64,000 bases of DNA from Suillus spraguei (taxonomy: Eukaryota; Basidiomycota; Agaricomycetes; Boletales; Suillaceae), in the NCBI GenBank assembly GCA_016800925.1, contig JABCPU010000032.1:1-64000 (forward strand), in the 5' to 3' direction. A program made the position numbers and the translations under genes. Below the pieces are notes generated by a model. The model had not been told where the DNA came from and searched no databases. It was given only the letters and a program-made list of their open reading frames with translations. Positions 11,603 through 20,408 of this stretch are shown here, piece by piece; positions within the stretch are counted from its first letter, which is position 1; each line of letters begins with the position of its first letter.

Positions 11603-12074
11603 TGTTACGAACTGGGGTGGCGTCACCAGCGACAGTGAAAAGACACAGTAGGTCTGCTGGGAGTTCTTACAATGTCCAGAAGAGGACAAGGTGAAAGTAC
11701 AAGGAACGCGTTCCGAGTACGATCAAGGGTTCAGCCTCAAGGATAAGTCCGAGAGGTATCCGCGAGAATAGAGACTAAGACTAAGGAGTGCTTAGACTTA
11801 GAAACGATTCAAGACGACTTAGGTTGGAGACCTAAGCGAAGGAGATTCCAGGTAAAACCCAGTAAGATTAAAGTAAAGAATCTACTACAGGTACATCGTG
11901 CTTAAATAGGCCAATATGTGCGCACGGTCCAAGAGGTGTGAGAATGTAAGTGCGTATCCAAAGAAGGAAGGCAACTATAGTACAAATGCGTTGAGCATAT
12001 GAGTCAGAGTCATGTTACGTAATGTACACGGTAAATGAAGTAGAAAATGAATAGGGGTACATACGATTGTAACA
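11603..12074 (-). repeat. 3' LTR of copy B
   Basis: 472 bp, TGTTAC...GTAACA. It differs from the 5' LTR only at 11805 (C versus T), 11897 (C versus T) and 11922 (G versus A). All three are CpG in this LTR and TpG or CpA in the other. Confidence 0.95.
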
Positions 12075-12089
12075 TTACCCCCTTTTTAC
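12075..12089 (-). promoter_or_regulatory. Polypurine tract of copy B
   Basis: On the coding strand AAAAAGGGGG followed by TAAT lies directly upstream of the 3' LTR, the expected site for plus-strand priming. Copy A has a similar AAAACGGGGG at the same place. Confidence 0.75.
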
Positions 12090-12091
12090 AT

Positions 12092-12110
12092 GTAAAGTCA
12101 CCGACTTTAC
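12092..12110 (-). other. Conserved stem-loop over the ORF3 stop codon
   Basis: GTAAAGTC-ACC-GACTTTAC is an 8-bp perfect inverted repeat with a 3-nt loop that includes the ORF3 TAA (12107-12109). Copy A keeps the arms and changes only the loop (ACT, 7524-7542). It may act as an RNA structure between ORF3 and the polypurine tract; no function is known to me. Confidence 0.5.
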
Positions 12111-13574
12111 TCGTCTTGATTCTCATAATAAACAGGGTCATCGCTAAACTCGTAGTCTTCATCAGCAAACGATCCACTCCTCATATACTTAGCTTCTTCA
12201 AGACCGGCTCGTCGTTTAGAGTCTCTCCTCTTTTCTGCTCGAATACGTTCATCGTCAAGCTGTTTCTCCCAATTATGAAGTGCATCATAAAACCCTTCGT
12301 CCTTCCATGTTAACTCGAAGGGGGGAGGTCCAACTCTTTGAGGACAGTAGATGGATAAATGAGTGGGCGACCAATATCTGCAGACCCTGCACTGATATTC
12401 TGCGCAATTCTTCTGACGATGTCCTAGCATTCCACAGACGTGGCACTTCATATTCTCGTCAGGATTGGAGTGGGATTTGCGTAAGGGTGACGGAGAGATG
12501 ATAGGCGTGGGACTAGTAGATCTAGCACGCTTCTTTCCTTTATTCCTCTTCATACGCTTTAAGGCAAGAGTGTTGGCGCGTCTAAGTTGTGCTTGCTGAG
12601 CAGAAGTGAGAGTATATGCTGACGTAGGGAGATCGGGAGTAACTGCTCGTTCAGCAGCCTCAAGGAGCTCGCCAGAAGAAGACAAAGAGGTGATGCCAAG
12701 ATCTTTTACTAAGACCGGCGATACAGGGTCCATTGGACCAAATGATGGTGGGATCGACATTGGAGGGTGTATATGGAGGTCGCGAAGCCGGGGCCGAGTG
12801 TTACTAATTCTGTGGCAGGAATACCTAGTAGTTTAGCGGCCTCACACTGTTCCCTCGTGCAAGGTTGTATAACCAATCCGGGCAGTCGAGCGAGGTCATT
12901 GCGGGAGGTGGTGAGATTGGCTGTTCAATGGGAGATGGAGTTCGGGGGGATGCAAGATCAGCTTGCATTTGTTGTAAATCAGTGATAGCTTCTTCTACTA
13001 GGTTTCTGGCCGCTCTAGTTTCAGCAACTGATTGCTGGATGGTGTCGACAACCGTATTAGTGAGTTGTCCAATTTCTTGCACAGCAGTGTATAAGCCAGC
13101 AAAGGCATCAAGACTAGAATAGATACGCGAAGAAGCGGGTGCTGGAATAGGAAGTGGCATATCTCTTTGCGGAGAGGGAGGTCGAGCAACACCTGCTCGA
13201 CGTTCGGCAATGATGTGAATAGCTTCTTCAACATCATTCTTAAAAGAATCGGGGAGCAACAGCATAGCATAAGCACGAATGCGTTTTTGAAGATGAATGA
13301 AGCGGTGACGGAGTGTGATTTCTGTGGTTTCTTTCGCGGTGACTTCGATGAGAGCTGCGGTGCGGATGATGTTAACAAGAAGTAGAGCGGGGAGGGCACC
13401 TCTTTCAGTGAGGATTCTTTCAATTTCGAGGGCATGTCCCTCGCAGAGGATGGTGGCTTCGATGTAGGAGGAGTTATCGATTTCGGCGGTAAGGGTTCCG
13501 TATTGTTCAGCTTCAGAGTCGGAGTCATTGTTGGCAACAGTGACGGGAGTGATGTATGCAGTGGGGAAAGACAT
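12107..13574 (-). pseudogene. ORF3: post-pol zinc-knuckle protein, broken by two 1-nt gaps
   Basis: A third reading frame lies between pol and the 3' LTR, starting 55 nt after the pol stop (ATG at 13574). The first part (to 12825) is helical and acidic, with ESEAEQYG-like N-terminal residues, a proline-rich middle (RPPSPQRDMPLP) and a TDLQQMQADL helix. The second part (12760-12107) has a basic stretch (KRMKRNKGKKRARS), a CCHC knuckle (CHVCGMLGHRQKNC), a second Cys cluster (CRVC...YCP) and an acidic C-terminus. Comparison with copy A shows two single-base deletions, near 12868 and 12800. Allowing for them, the length is a multiple of three and gives about 489 residues. Its position is that of env in retroviruses, but there is no signal peptide or membrane segment. 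The knuckle suggests a nucleic-acid-binding accessory protein. Function unknown. Confidence 0.75.
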
Positions 13575-13629
13575 TGAAGGTTGTTTGTAGTTGATCAAGT
13601 GCTAATGCGGTTGATTGACTGAAGGATGA

Positions 13630-16600
13630 TCACAGGGCGTGTTGCTTCTTATAAGCATTCAAAATTCGGGCGGAGTTCTTTAAGTTCTTTTCTGGGAGCC
13701 ATTCGTTATCTCCCGATGAACATCCTTTCCAGGAAACAAGATAGTGTCGCGATTGCCGGTTCCTTTGTGAGAAAGGATTGCTTCCACTTCATATTCTTCT
13801 TCTTCTTCGATAATGTCAGGTGGTGGTTCGGTGAAGTTCGGGCCGTGTACGTCCATTTCGCTATAGGACGATAAGATGGAAGCGTGGAACGTGGGATGGA
13901 TCTTCCATTGCGGAGGAAGTTTGAGTGTGAATGTGATGGGAGATAAGACGTCGATGATCGGGAAAGGTCCGTATCGTTTTGGCGCAAGTTTTCTTGATGG
14001 GAGTTTAAGTCTGAGATTGGCGGCAGATAGCCAAACCTTATCTCCAATCTTCCATGGGGTGTACTTATCTCCTCGGGATCGTTCAGCCATCGTTTGCATT
14101 GCAATGTTGTGACAGGCGATTGCTTCTTCTCTTATCTTCTGCAGAGATCGTACTCGATCTTCTGCTGCGGGGATGGATGAATCGGGGATAAGGTGAGGGA
14201 TAGCGCGTGGTTCATATCCCATCATTAAGTAAAAGGGTGATGCATTCCTTGCATCATGTTTTCGGTGGTTATGGACGAATTCGGCGATTGGTAGGTGTTC
14301 TACCCAATCTTCAGGGTTGTTACGGCAGTAGATGCGAAGGTATGTCTCAAGTTCTTGATTCAGCCTTTCGGTCTGACCATCAGTCTGTGGGTGATAAGCC
14401 GTGGATGGAGTGATGACGTAGTTAAGAAGTCGGGCAAGTTCCTTTGAGAAGCGAGATAGGAACTGCGGGCCTCAATCCGAGATGACTTTGTCATGGAGTC
14501 CAAATCGTCGGTAAACATGTTTTAAAAATAGCTTAGCCACACCTTCTGACGTGATGGTTTTCAGACAAGGGATAATAATTACCCCCTTCATAAGGCCATG
14601 GTCTACCACGACCATGATGCTGTCAAAGCCTCCAGAGACAGGGAGGTCAGTGATGAGATCAACGGAGACCTGGGAGAACAGGCGAACAGGATGAGTATCT
14701 GCTTTCATTTGCTGGCAAAGGGCGCAACCCTCAACGTATTTCGGAATATAAGAGCCCATTGCAGGCCACCAGGCTTCCCGTTTTACGAGTTCTTCAGTTT
14801 TGAATCTACCTGGGTGACCCGCGGTGGGATGATCATGATACCTTTTCAGGATATCAGAGCGATGCGCCGGTGGAATATAGGCGCGGTTCTTAAAATAGAG
14901 GACGTTCTCCTCAATCTTCCAGTCAGAAAGTGCCGATTTCATAGGGGGAAGGCACATGCCATCAAGGGCATCAGATGCTGTCTTGAAGACAGGGTCGTCG
15001 AGGGGGTCAGAGGATGACAGCACATCCTTCAAGTCGGTGTCAATAAGACAAACGAATAGAGCGTCAGGGAGGAGGGTCTGGTCCTCGTTATCGTCTTTGC
15101 CAGAGTTATAATTGGGCCGGCGGGATAGTGCATCAGGTACTGCTAATTTAGTACCTGCAACGTGATGCAGTTCGATGTCGTAAATAGACAAAATCAATTG
15201 CCAACGTGCTTGGCGACGAGTGAGCTTCTGTGCACTTCTAAAGTACAGAAGGTTCTTGTGGTCAGTGAATACCAGGACGGGGTGTGGGTTTCCTTCTAGA
15301 TAATGACGCCATTCGTTCAATGCCCGGATCACGGCAAGGAGTTCTTGATCAAAGATCTGGTAATTTCGTTCCGCGGGGTTCAAAGACTGTGAGAGGTATG
15401 CACATGGGTGATAAACACCATTCTCATCAGTCTGGAGGAGAACTGCGCCAGTTGCTACAAGCAAAGCGTCGGTAGCAATGGCAAATTGTCGAGAAGGATC
15501 AGGGTTACGGAGTACTGGTTGGGAAGTGAAGCGTCGTTTCAATTCTTCGAAGGTGTCCATACATTCGGCTGACCACTCAAAGGCCTTATCTTTCTTTGTC
15601 AAATCGATAAGGGGTCTGGCGATATCAGAATAGTGGGAAATGAACGTGCGGTAGAAGTTGCAAAAACCAAGGAATGACCGAACATCTTTTACAGATTTCG
15701 GGATTGGCCATTCGGAGATTCCCTTGGTCTTGGCGGTATCCATAGCAACTTGTCCGGGGCGAATTATCATTCCGAGGTATTCCACTTCTTCTGCATCAAA
15801 GGTGCATTTCTCCGGTTTCAAGAACAGGTGTTGTTTTCGTATTTTCATCAAAACTCGTCTAGTCCGTTCACGGTGTTCTGCCATTGTCATAGAGAAAATC
15901 AGGATATCATCCATATAGATAACCATCCATCCTTCATTGATTTCTTGTTGAAAGGTGCGATTCATGTATGCTTGAAAAGTTGCTGGGGAATTGCAGAGGC
16001 CAAAGAACATGACATTTGGTTCAAAGAGGCCAAATTCCATAGTGAAAGCAGCTTTCCACCTATCATCAGGATGGATGCGAATGTTGTTATAACCGGGCCG
16101 GATATCCATTTTCGTAAAGAACTGTGCGTTATGAAGACGTGCGACAAGGGAAATAGGGAGTGGAAGCGGGTATGCGTTCTTGACTGTCCAATCATTGATG
16201 TAGCGATAATCTTGACAGGGACGCAGTTCTCCGCTCTTCTTTCCTACAAAGAAGAAGCCACTAGCTTGAGGTGACTTCGATTCTGAGATAAAGCCTTTCG
16301 CAACGTTTTCATCGATAAACGTTTTGACAGCAGCACGTTCTTTTTCCGATAGTGGGTAAACCTTAGACGTACGAGGGATAAAACCGGGTTTGGTGTTGAT
16401 CCGATGATCGATACCAGGGCGTTCGGGGGGTAGTTTGTTCAGTCCGTCTTTAGCAAAGACGTCTGCGAAGTCGTGCAAATAACCTGGGACCAATTCTTCA
16501 AAGGATTTCTTTTTCTTTTCCTTCTCATCCGTAGCGAATTCCTGAGCCTTGTTACTGTATTTCGGAGAAGGAAGGGGAATTGTGGAGGATTGGTCGAGTC

Positions 16601-16787
16601 GAGAAGTTCCATCGCGTGTCAAGGGTATATCCATGGATACTTCTTCTATAATCCTCATGCTAACTCCATCAGTGTCGTATTCCACGAGAAATTCTCCATC
16701 TCCTAGTTCATACGAGGAAATTTCGCGTACTTCTGGCGCATGCCAGATGTCATTCATGTTATCGAATTGGTCATCATCCTCTTGGGA
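13630..16787 (-). pseudogene. pol of copy B: RT, RNase H, integrase, chromodomain (TGA-interrupted)
   Basis: From the ATG at 16757 the first 761 residues carry RT (PQASGFFFVGKK at about 162, VIYMDDILIF with YMDD at 281-284), RNase H (about 425-545, TDHKNLLYF), an HHCC integrase zinc-binding region (about 641-681) and the first two catalytic Asp of integrase (D700, D761). A TGA at 14474-14472 follows D761 directly. The same frame then runs on (GPQFLSRF, AYHPQTDGQTERLNQELE, MMGYEPRAIPH) to [12 protein letters not shown] 1-nt gap near 13735 then shifts into SWKG...EWLPEKNL, which is chromodomain-like, ending at 13630. Upstream the frame is open only to 16787, in another frame from protease. Known of the family: Pol is cleaved by its own protease, and chromodomains steer integration to chromatin marks. 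Confidence 0.88.
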
Positions 16788-17694
16788 TCAACGAGGGCAC
16801 AGGTTCTTCCTTATCGGGGGTTTCTTCTATTGAAGCTGAAAGGGTTTTCGGGGGAACGAAGAACTTGGATAATTTTGGTACGTTAGTGCTTCGTCCCGGG
16901 AGTTCTTCTTCTGTTTTCCTCTTTCCATGCTTCTGTTCTTCTATTGGCCTCTGCTCAATAGGTTCTTGTCCGACCCGATGCTCGGGTTCAGATTCATTCT
17001 TGCGCTTCTCTGCGCGAGGAATTGGTGATACTGCTCGTGGCAATTGTACACGAGGAGTGGGGTCTGTAGTACGTGGCATTCGTACTTCTGGTTCTGGTTC
17101 TTCAGGAGCATCAATAGGAGAAGCGATGAATGGTTTCGGAAGACGGGAATATTGCCATCTGGTATAATGATTGAAGAGTTGGGGCAACCCGTTCTTCTTC
17201 CGATCCATATCTAGATCAATTTCGATCTCATCTGATTTATCCGTCTGCGGAAGGATAAGTGTTTCAGCAGCCCAATCTATAATTGGGTTCATTGCTCGTA
17301 ACCATGGGATTCCAAGAAGGATTTGATCTTTTCTTCCTAATTTGGTGATGTTGAATTTCCCATACATGGTTCGGTCGTCGATTTTGACCACTAAGAGGCA
17401 GTAATGCGTGATCGGTCCTCCTTTTATGAGAGTTCCATCTGCTGTAGTAACTCGAAATGGTTCTTTGAGTTTTCGTCGTGTGATTTGATGGAGTTTCACA
17501 AACTCCTCAGAGATGAATGTTCCTGCTGCTCCTGAATCGATAACAGCGGTGGTGTCGATGGATTTCAAGCGAGTACGCGAGTGGAGGGTGATGGGGACAC
17601 GAAGTTCTTTTCTTTCACCTACAGCGCGTACAAGTCTTAGTAATACATTAGGAGAAACATACATCGAATCTTTGTTTCTCCAAGTCAAAAATCC
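16774..17694 (-). CDS. Aspartic protease (pol N-terminal part) of copy B
   Basis: Retropepsin-like protein of about 304 residues. The active-site motif VIDSGAAGTFISEEF lies near residue 35 and the flap/C-terminal motif ILLGIPWLRAMNP near 130. The C-terminal half is charged and low-complexity (Pro, Glu, Arg), probably a linker. There is no ATG at its start. The frame opens only two codons before the gag stop, in the -1 frame, so it should be made as a Gag-Pro fusion by -1 frameshifting. It ends in TGA TGA at 16776-16771, 14 nt after the RT frame opens in the +1 register, which looks like a damaging indel or a second recoding point. Confidence 0.8.
   Translation of the reverse strand, partial: GFLTWRNKDSMYVSPNVLLRLVRAVGERKELRVPITLHSRTRLKSIDTTAVIDSGAAGTFISEEFVKLHQITRRKLKEPFRVTTADGTLIKGGPITHYCLLVVKIDDRTMYGKFNITKLGRKDQILLGIPWLRAMNPIIDWAAETLILPQTDKSDEIEIDLDMDRKKNGLPQLFNHYTRWQYSRLPKPFIASPIDAPEEPEPEVRMPRTTDPTPRVQLPRAVSPIPRAEKRKNESEPEHRVGQEPIEQRPIEEQKHGKRKTEEELPGRSTNVPKLSKFFVPPKTLSASIEETPDKEEPVPSLIPRG
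17651..17694 (-). promoter_or_regulatory. Putative -1 frameshift signal at gag/pro junction
   Basis: On the coding strand gag ends GAT TTT TGA. The -1 frame is closed by TGA two codons upstream (just before GGA), so the frames overlap only over GGATTTTTGA. Slipping the TTT codon back one base re-pairs perfectly, with the stop in the A site. Six bases after that TTT a perfect 8-bp stem begins (GGAGAAAC at 17681-17674, GTTTCTCC at 17658-17651, 15-nt loop). Slip site, spacer and stem together fit programmed -1 frameshifting. The heptamer is not the canonical X XXY YYZ in the gag frame. Confidence 0.65.
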
Positions 17695-18524
17695 TCAACA
17701 ATCCGTCTCACGGTTTCTTCATCTTCTTCATCTTCCCCTTTGACTTCGGTTTGTCGGAGCGGGGTCTTCTTCTTTCTGTCAGGACAATTATGGATGCAGT
17801 GTCCTATTGTCTTGCACCCGAAGCATTGTCCTTTCTTCATGCATTCGGATCTCTCCATATCGGAGATTCGATCTACGACCATTGCGTTGGAATCACGGTT
17901 CGGAATATACCGTGAATTCCCGTAGTTCTTCTTCTTCTGTTGTGGAGTATGACGTGTCCTCATGGCGTTAAGCCGATGATGGGCGTTGTCAATAGCAACG
18001 CATTGCAGCACAACGTCTCTGAATATTTCGGAGACATCTCCTGTATTGAAAAGCTTTGTAAGGATACCCCAGTTAAGGCCGTCTTGGAAGAACTGGATCT
18101 TCGTCGCGTTGTCAGTGATCTGAGCCTTGGCTGCAAGTGCCTCAAAGTCAGCGACATAGGTGTGGAGATCTCCAGTTCCTTGTTTGAGATCTCTGAGTCT
18201 TGTGAGCGCGGTTCCTTTGGTATCCACTGGTTCAAATGCTTCTTTGAAGCTCTTCATAAAATCTGCCATTGTCCCATAACCAACTTTTTGTCCGGAGGTG
18301 TCGGTAGATTGGGCGTGTTCAAGGAATTGTTCCTTCCAAGACTTGGCATTCCTTTCGGTCATAAAGGATGTTATGTAGATGATCTTCTGTTTGTCGGTGG
18401 TGTAAAGCTTTTCATTGATGTCAAAGTGCAAGTTGCACGACTGGATAAACTCACGAGAGTTATCACGATCTCCATCAAAACCAATCGGTTGACCGATCTT
18501 GTATTCGAATTCTTTGGTCGACAT
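17685..18524 (-). CDS. Gag of copy B
   Basis: 279-residue Gag with intact frame. The N-terminus (EFEYKIGQPIGFDGDRDN) is followed by the capsid-like Retrotrans_gag region (AKSWKEQFLEHAQ, LTRLRDLKQGTGDLHTYVADF). A basic region and a single CCHC knuckle (CFGCKTIGHCIHNC) lie near the C-terminus. It should assemble the particle and bind the RNA. The ATG at 18524 follows a 186-nt leader after the primer site. The same N-terminal residues occur in copy C at 19274-19200. Confidence 0.9.
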   Translation of the reverse strand: MSTKEFEYKIGQPIGFDGDRDNSREFIQSCNLHFDINEKLYTTDKQKIIYITSFMTERNAKSWKEQFLEHAQSTDTSGQKVGYGTMADFMKSFKEAFEPVDTKGTALTRLRDLKQGTGDLHTYVADFEALAAKAQITDNATKIQFFQDGLNWGILTKLFNTGDVSEIFRDVVLQCVAIDNAHHRLNAMRTRHTPQQKKKNYGNSRYIPNRDSNAMVVDRISDMERSECMKKGQCFGCKTIGHCIHNCPDRKKKTPLRQTEVKGEDEEDEETVRRIVEDF

Positions 18525-18710
18525 GGTTGATGATTCTTCTGGTGAGTTATACTTTCTCGGTGCCTACACGCGCTGTCTTGCTGTCTGTCAGGGCTTTCTT
18601 CTGTCAGAGGGCTTCTCTTGACAATCTGTTCAGCGTACGCGTACGCTAGTCTTCTGGTCTAGGCGATCAGAGTTCAGGGTCAAAGACTGGATAGTCGACG
18701 ATCAAAATGG

Positions 18711-18721
18711 ACTTTAATCTT
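18711..18721 (-). promoter_or_regulatory. Self-priming type primer-binding site of copy B
   Basis: The coding strand directly after the 5' LTR reads AAAGATTAAAGTCC. It has no TGG at its start and so does not look like a tRNA 3'-end complement. AAGATTAAAGT is exactly complementary to ACTTTAATCTT within the same LTR (18994-18984). Copy C has the same 11 bases next to its 5' LTR (19391-19401). This is the layout of Tf1/sushi elements, which prime with the 5' end of their own RNA. Confidence 0.75.
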
Positions 18722-18722
18722 T

Positions 18723-19194
18723 TGTTACGAACTGGGGTGGCGTCACCAGCGACAGTGAAAAGACACAGTAGGTCTGCTGGGAGTTCTTACAATGTCCAGA
18801 AGAGGACAAGGTGAAAGTACAAGGAACGCGTTCCGAGTACGATCAAGGGTTCAGCCTCAAGGATAAGTCCGAGAGGTATCCGCGAGAATAGAGACTAAGA
18901 CTAAGGAGTGCTTAGACTTAGAAATGATTCAAGACGACTTAGGTTGGAGACCTAAGCGAAGGAGATTCCAGGTAAAACCCAGTAAGATTAAAGTAAAGAA
19001 TCTACTACAGGTACATTGTGCTTAAATAGGCCAATATGTGCACACGGTCCAAGAGGTGTGAGAATGTAAGTGCGTATCCAAAGAAGGAAGGCAACTATAG
19101 TACAAATGCGTTGAGCATATGAGTCAGAGTCATGTTACGTAATGTACACGGTAAATGAAGTAGAAAATGAATAGGGGTACATACGATTGTAACA
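18723..19194 (-). repeat. 5' LTR of copy B with core promoter
   Basis: 472-bp LTR; see the 3' LTR for the three differences. On the coding strand a TATTTAAG box (19028-19021) lies 34 nt upstream of ACTTTAATCTT (18994-18984). That is the usual TATA-to-start distance, so transcription and the R region probably begin at or near 18994. Confidence 0.85.
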
Positions 19195-19402
19195 AATTCT
19201 AGAGAGTTGTCACGATCTCCATCAAAACCGGTTGGAAGACCAATTTTGTATTCAAATTCTTTGGTGGTTGTCATGATGGTATTCATCTAGTGAGTTATAC
19301 TTTCTCAGTGCCTACACGCGCTGTCTTGCTGTCCATTAGGGCTTTTATCAGGGTTCAGGGTCGAAGACTGGGTAGTCGACGATCAGGTGGACTTTAATCT
19401 TT
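19195..19402 (-). pseudogene. gag start and leader of older copy C
   Basis: Minus-strand ATG at 19274 begins MTTTKEFEYKIGLPTGFDG, about 27 residues homologous to copy B's Gag N-terminus, then stops where copy B is inserted. Its continuation is at 11507-11602. The leader at 19275-19402 aligns with copy B's leader and ends in the same self-priming type primer site. Confidence 0.85.
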
Positions 19403-19875
19403 TGTTACGAACTGGGGTGGCATTACCAGCAACAGTGAAAAGACACAGACGGTCTGCTGGGAAGTTCTACAATGTCTAGAAGAAGACAAGGTGAAAGTAC
19501 AAGGAACGCGTTCCGAGTACTATCAAGGGTTCGGCCTCAAAGATAAGTCTAAGAGGTTCTATGAGAATAGAGACTAAGGCTAAGGAGTGCTTAGACTTAG
19601 AGACGATTCAAGACGACTTATGTTGAAGACCTAAGCGAAGGATATTCCAGGTAAAAGCCAGTAAGATTAAAGTAAAGTATACAAGTGTAATACAACGTGC
19701 TTAAATAGGCCAATATGTGCACATGGACCAAGAGAGATGTGAGAATGTAAGTGCGTATCCAAAGAAGGAAGGCAACTATAATACAGATGCGTTGAGCATA
19801 TGAGTCAGAGTCACGTTATGTAATATACAAAGTAAAGGAGGCAGAAAATGAATAGGGGCACATACGATTGTAACA
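19403..19875 (-). repeat. 5' LTR of older copy C
   Basis: 473 bp, TGTTAC...GTAACA. It shares insertions and substitutions with LTR A (for example GTATACAAGTGTAATACAAC and AAGAGAGATGTGAG) that copy B lacks. C and A may therefore be the two ends of one old insertion whose middle was lost or replaced. Flanks do not form a duplication (GGAAC right of C, AATGG left of A). Confidence 0.85.
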
Positions 19876-20029
19876 GGAACTGATGGATGCTATTGAGGAG
19901 ATTGCATTGGCGGATGAATATAGGTATGGCCAGAAAAATACGCTCGTGGATGACCTGGATGACATTGATAATGACTTCATGCCTTCTTCCCCTAAAAAAT
20001 CGTTACACAAGCAGCGCAACATGTAGAAT
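19876..20029 (+). pseudogene. 3' end of an unidentified coding sequence
   Basis: An open plus-strand frame runs from the LTR edge to TAG at 20027-20029. It encodes about 50 residues, acidic then basic (DDLDDIDNDF, SSPKKSLHKQRNM). It looks like the C-terminus of a gene cut by the LTR. I do not recognise it. Confidence 0.3.
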
Positions 20030-20107
20030 GCAGTGAATTTTCAATATAATATTTTCTGTAATATCCTATTTTTTCATATTTTCTGTCACATGCCATATTT
20101 GTGATCC

Positions 20108-20332
20108 AAAGGTGCGCATGGCCGTTGTATGGGTGCACTGCAAGACCAAGATGGTCTGTGAGACTGATGAGCCCAAGGAAGATGGTGCTGAAGGAGATAT
20201 GGATGAGCCCAAGAAAGGTCATGGTGGATGTGGTCATATACAACTGGCCATTAGGAAAGAAGGACTGAAGATTTTCGTCCAATACAAGAGACCCAAAGAT
20301 GAGGGTGAGGATGTGAAATCTCTGGGAAAGTG
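20108..20332 (+). pseudogene. RPB1 (RNA polymerase II largest subunit) fragment, copy 1
   Basis: The peptide [20 protein letters not shown] continues with [20 protein letters not shown] and FVQYKRPKD. This matches the zinc-binding clamp region of RPB1 (CKGK...[11 protein letters not shown]). It ends after about 70 residues. The block 20134-20323 is repeated 279 bp downstream. It is an isolated fragment of an essential gene, not a functional copy. Confidence 0.8.
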
Positions 20333-20408
20333 AAAAGGTGTATGATAAGGGGGTGGGATGGGTTATCTTGTCTCTGTAACTTGTATGTCATACTATCTTA
20401 TATGGTCT

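Larger units (their letters stand above)
11603..19194 (-). mobile_element. Ty3/gypsy chromovirus copy B, full length
   Basis: A 7592-bp element bounded by 472-bp LTRs and a perfect 5-bp target duplication AATTC (11598-11602 and 19195-19199). Order on the minus strand is 5' LTR, self-priming type primer site, gag, protease, RT-RNase H-integrase-chromodomain, ORF3, polypurine tract, 3' LTR. The LTRs differ at three positions only, so insertion is recent. Pol and ORF3 nevertheless contain a TGA and several single-base frame breaks. This copy was therefore probably either mobilised in trans, or some indels are sequence errors, or the breaks are recoded. It is inserted in gag of copy C. Confidence 0.95.

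Noticed and set aside
12107..13574. ORF3 as an envelope gene
   Set aside because: It lies in the env position, but there is no signal peptide, membrane segment or glycoprotein-like cysteine pattern; the CCHC knuckle argues against it.
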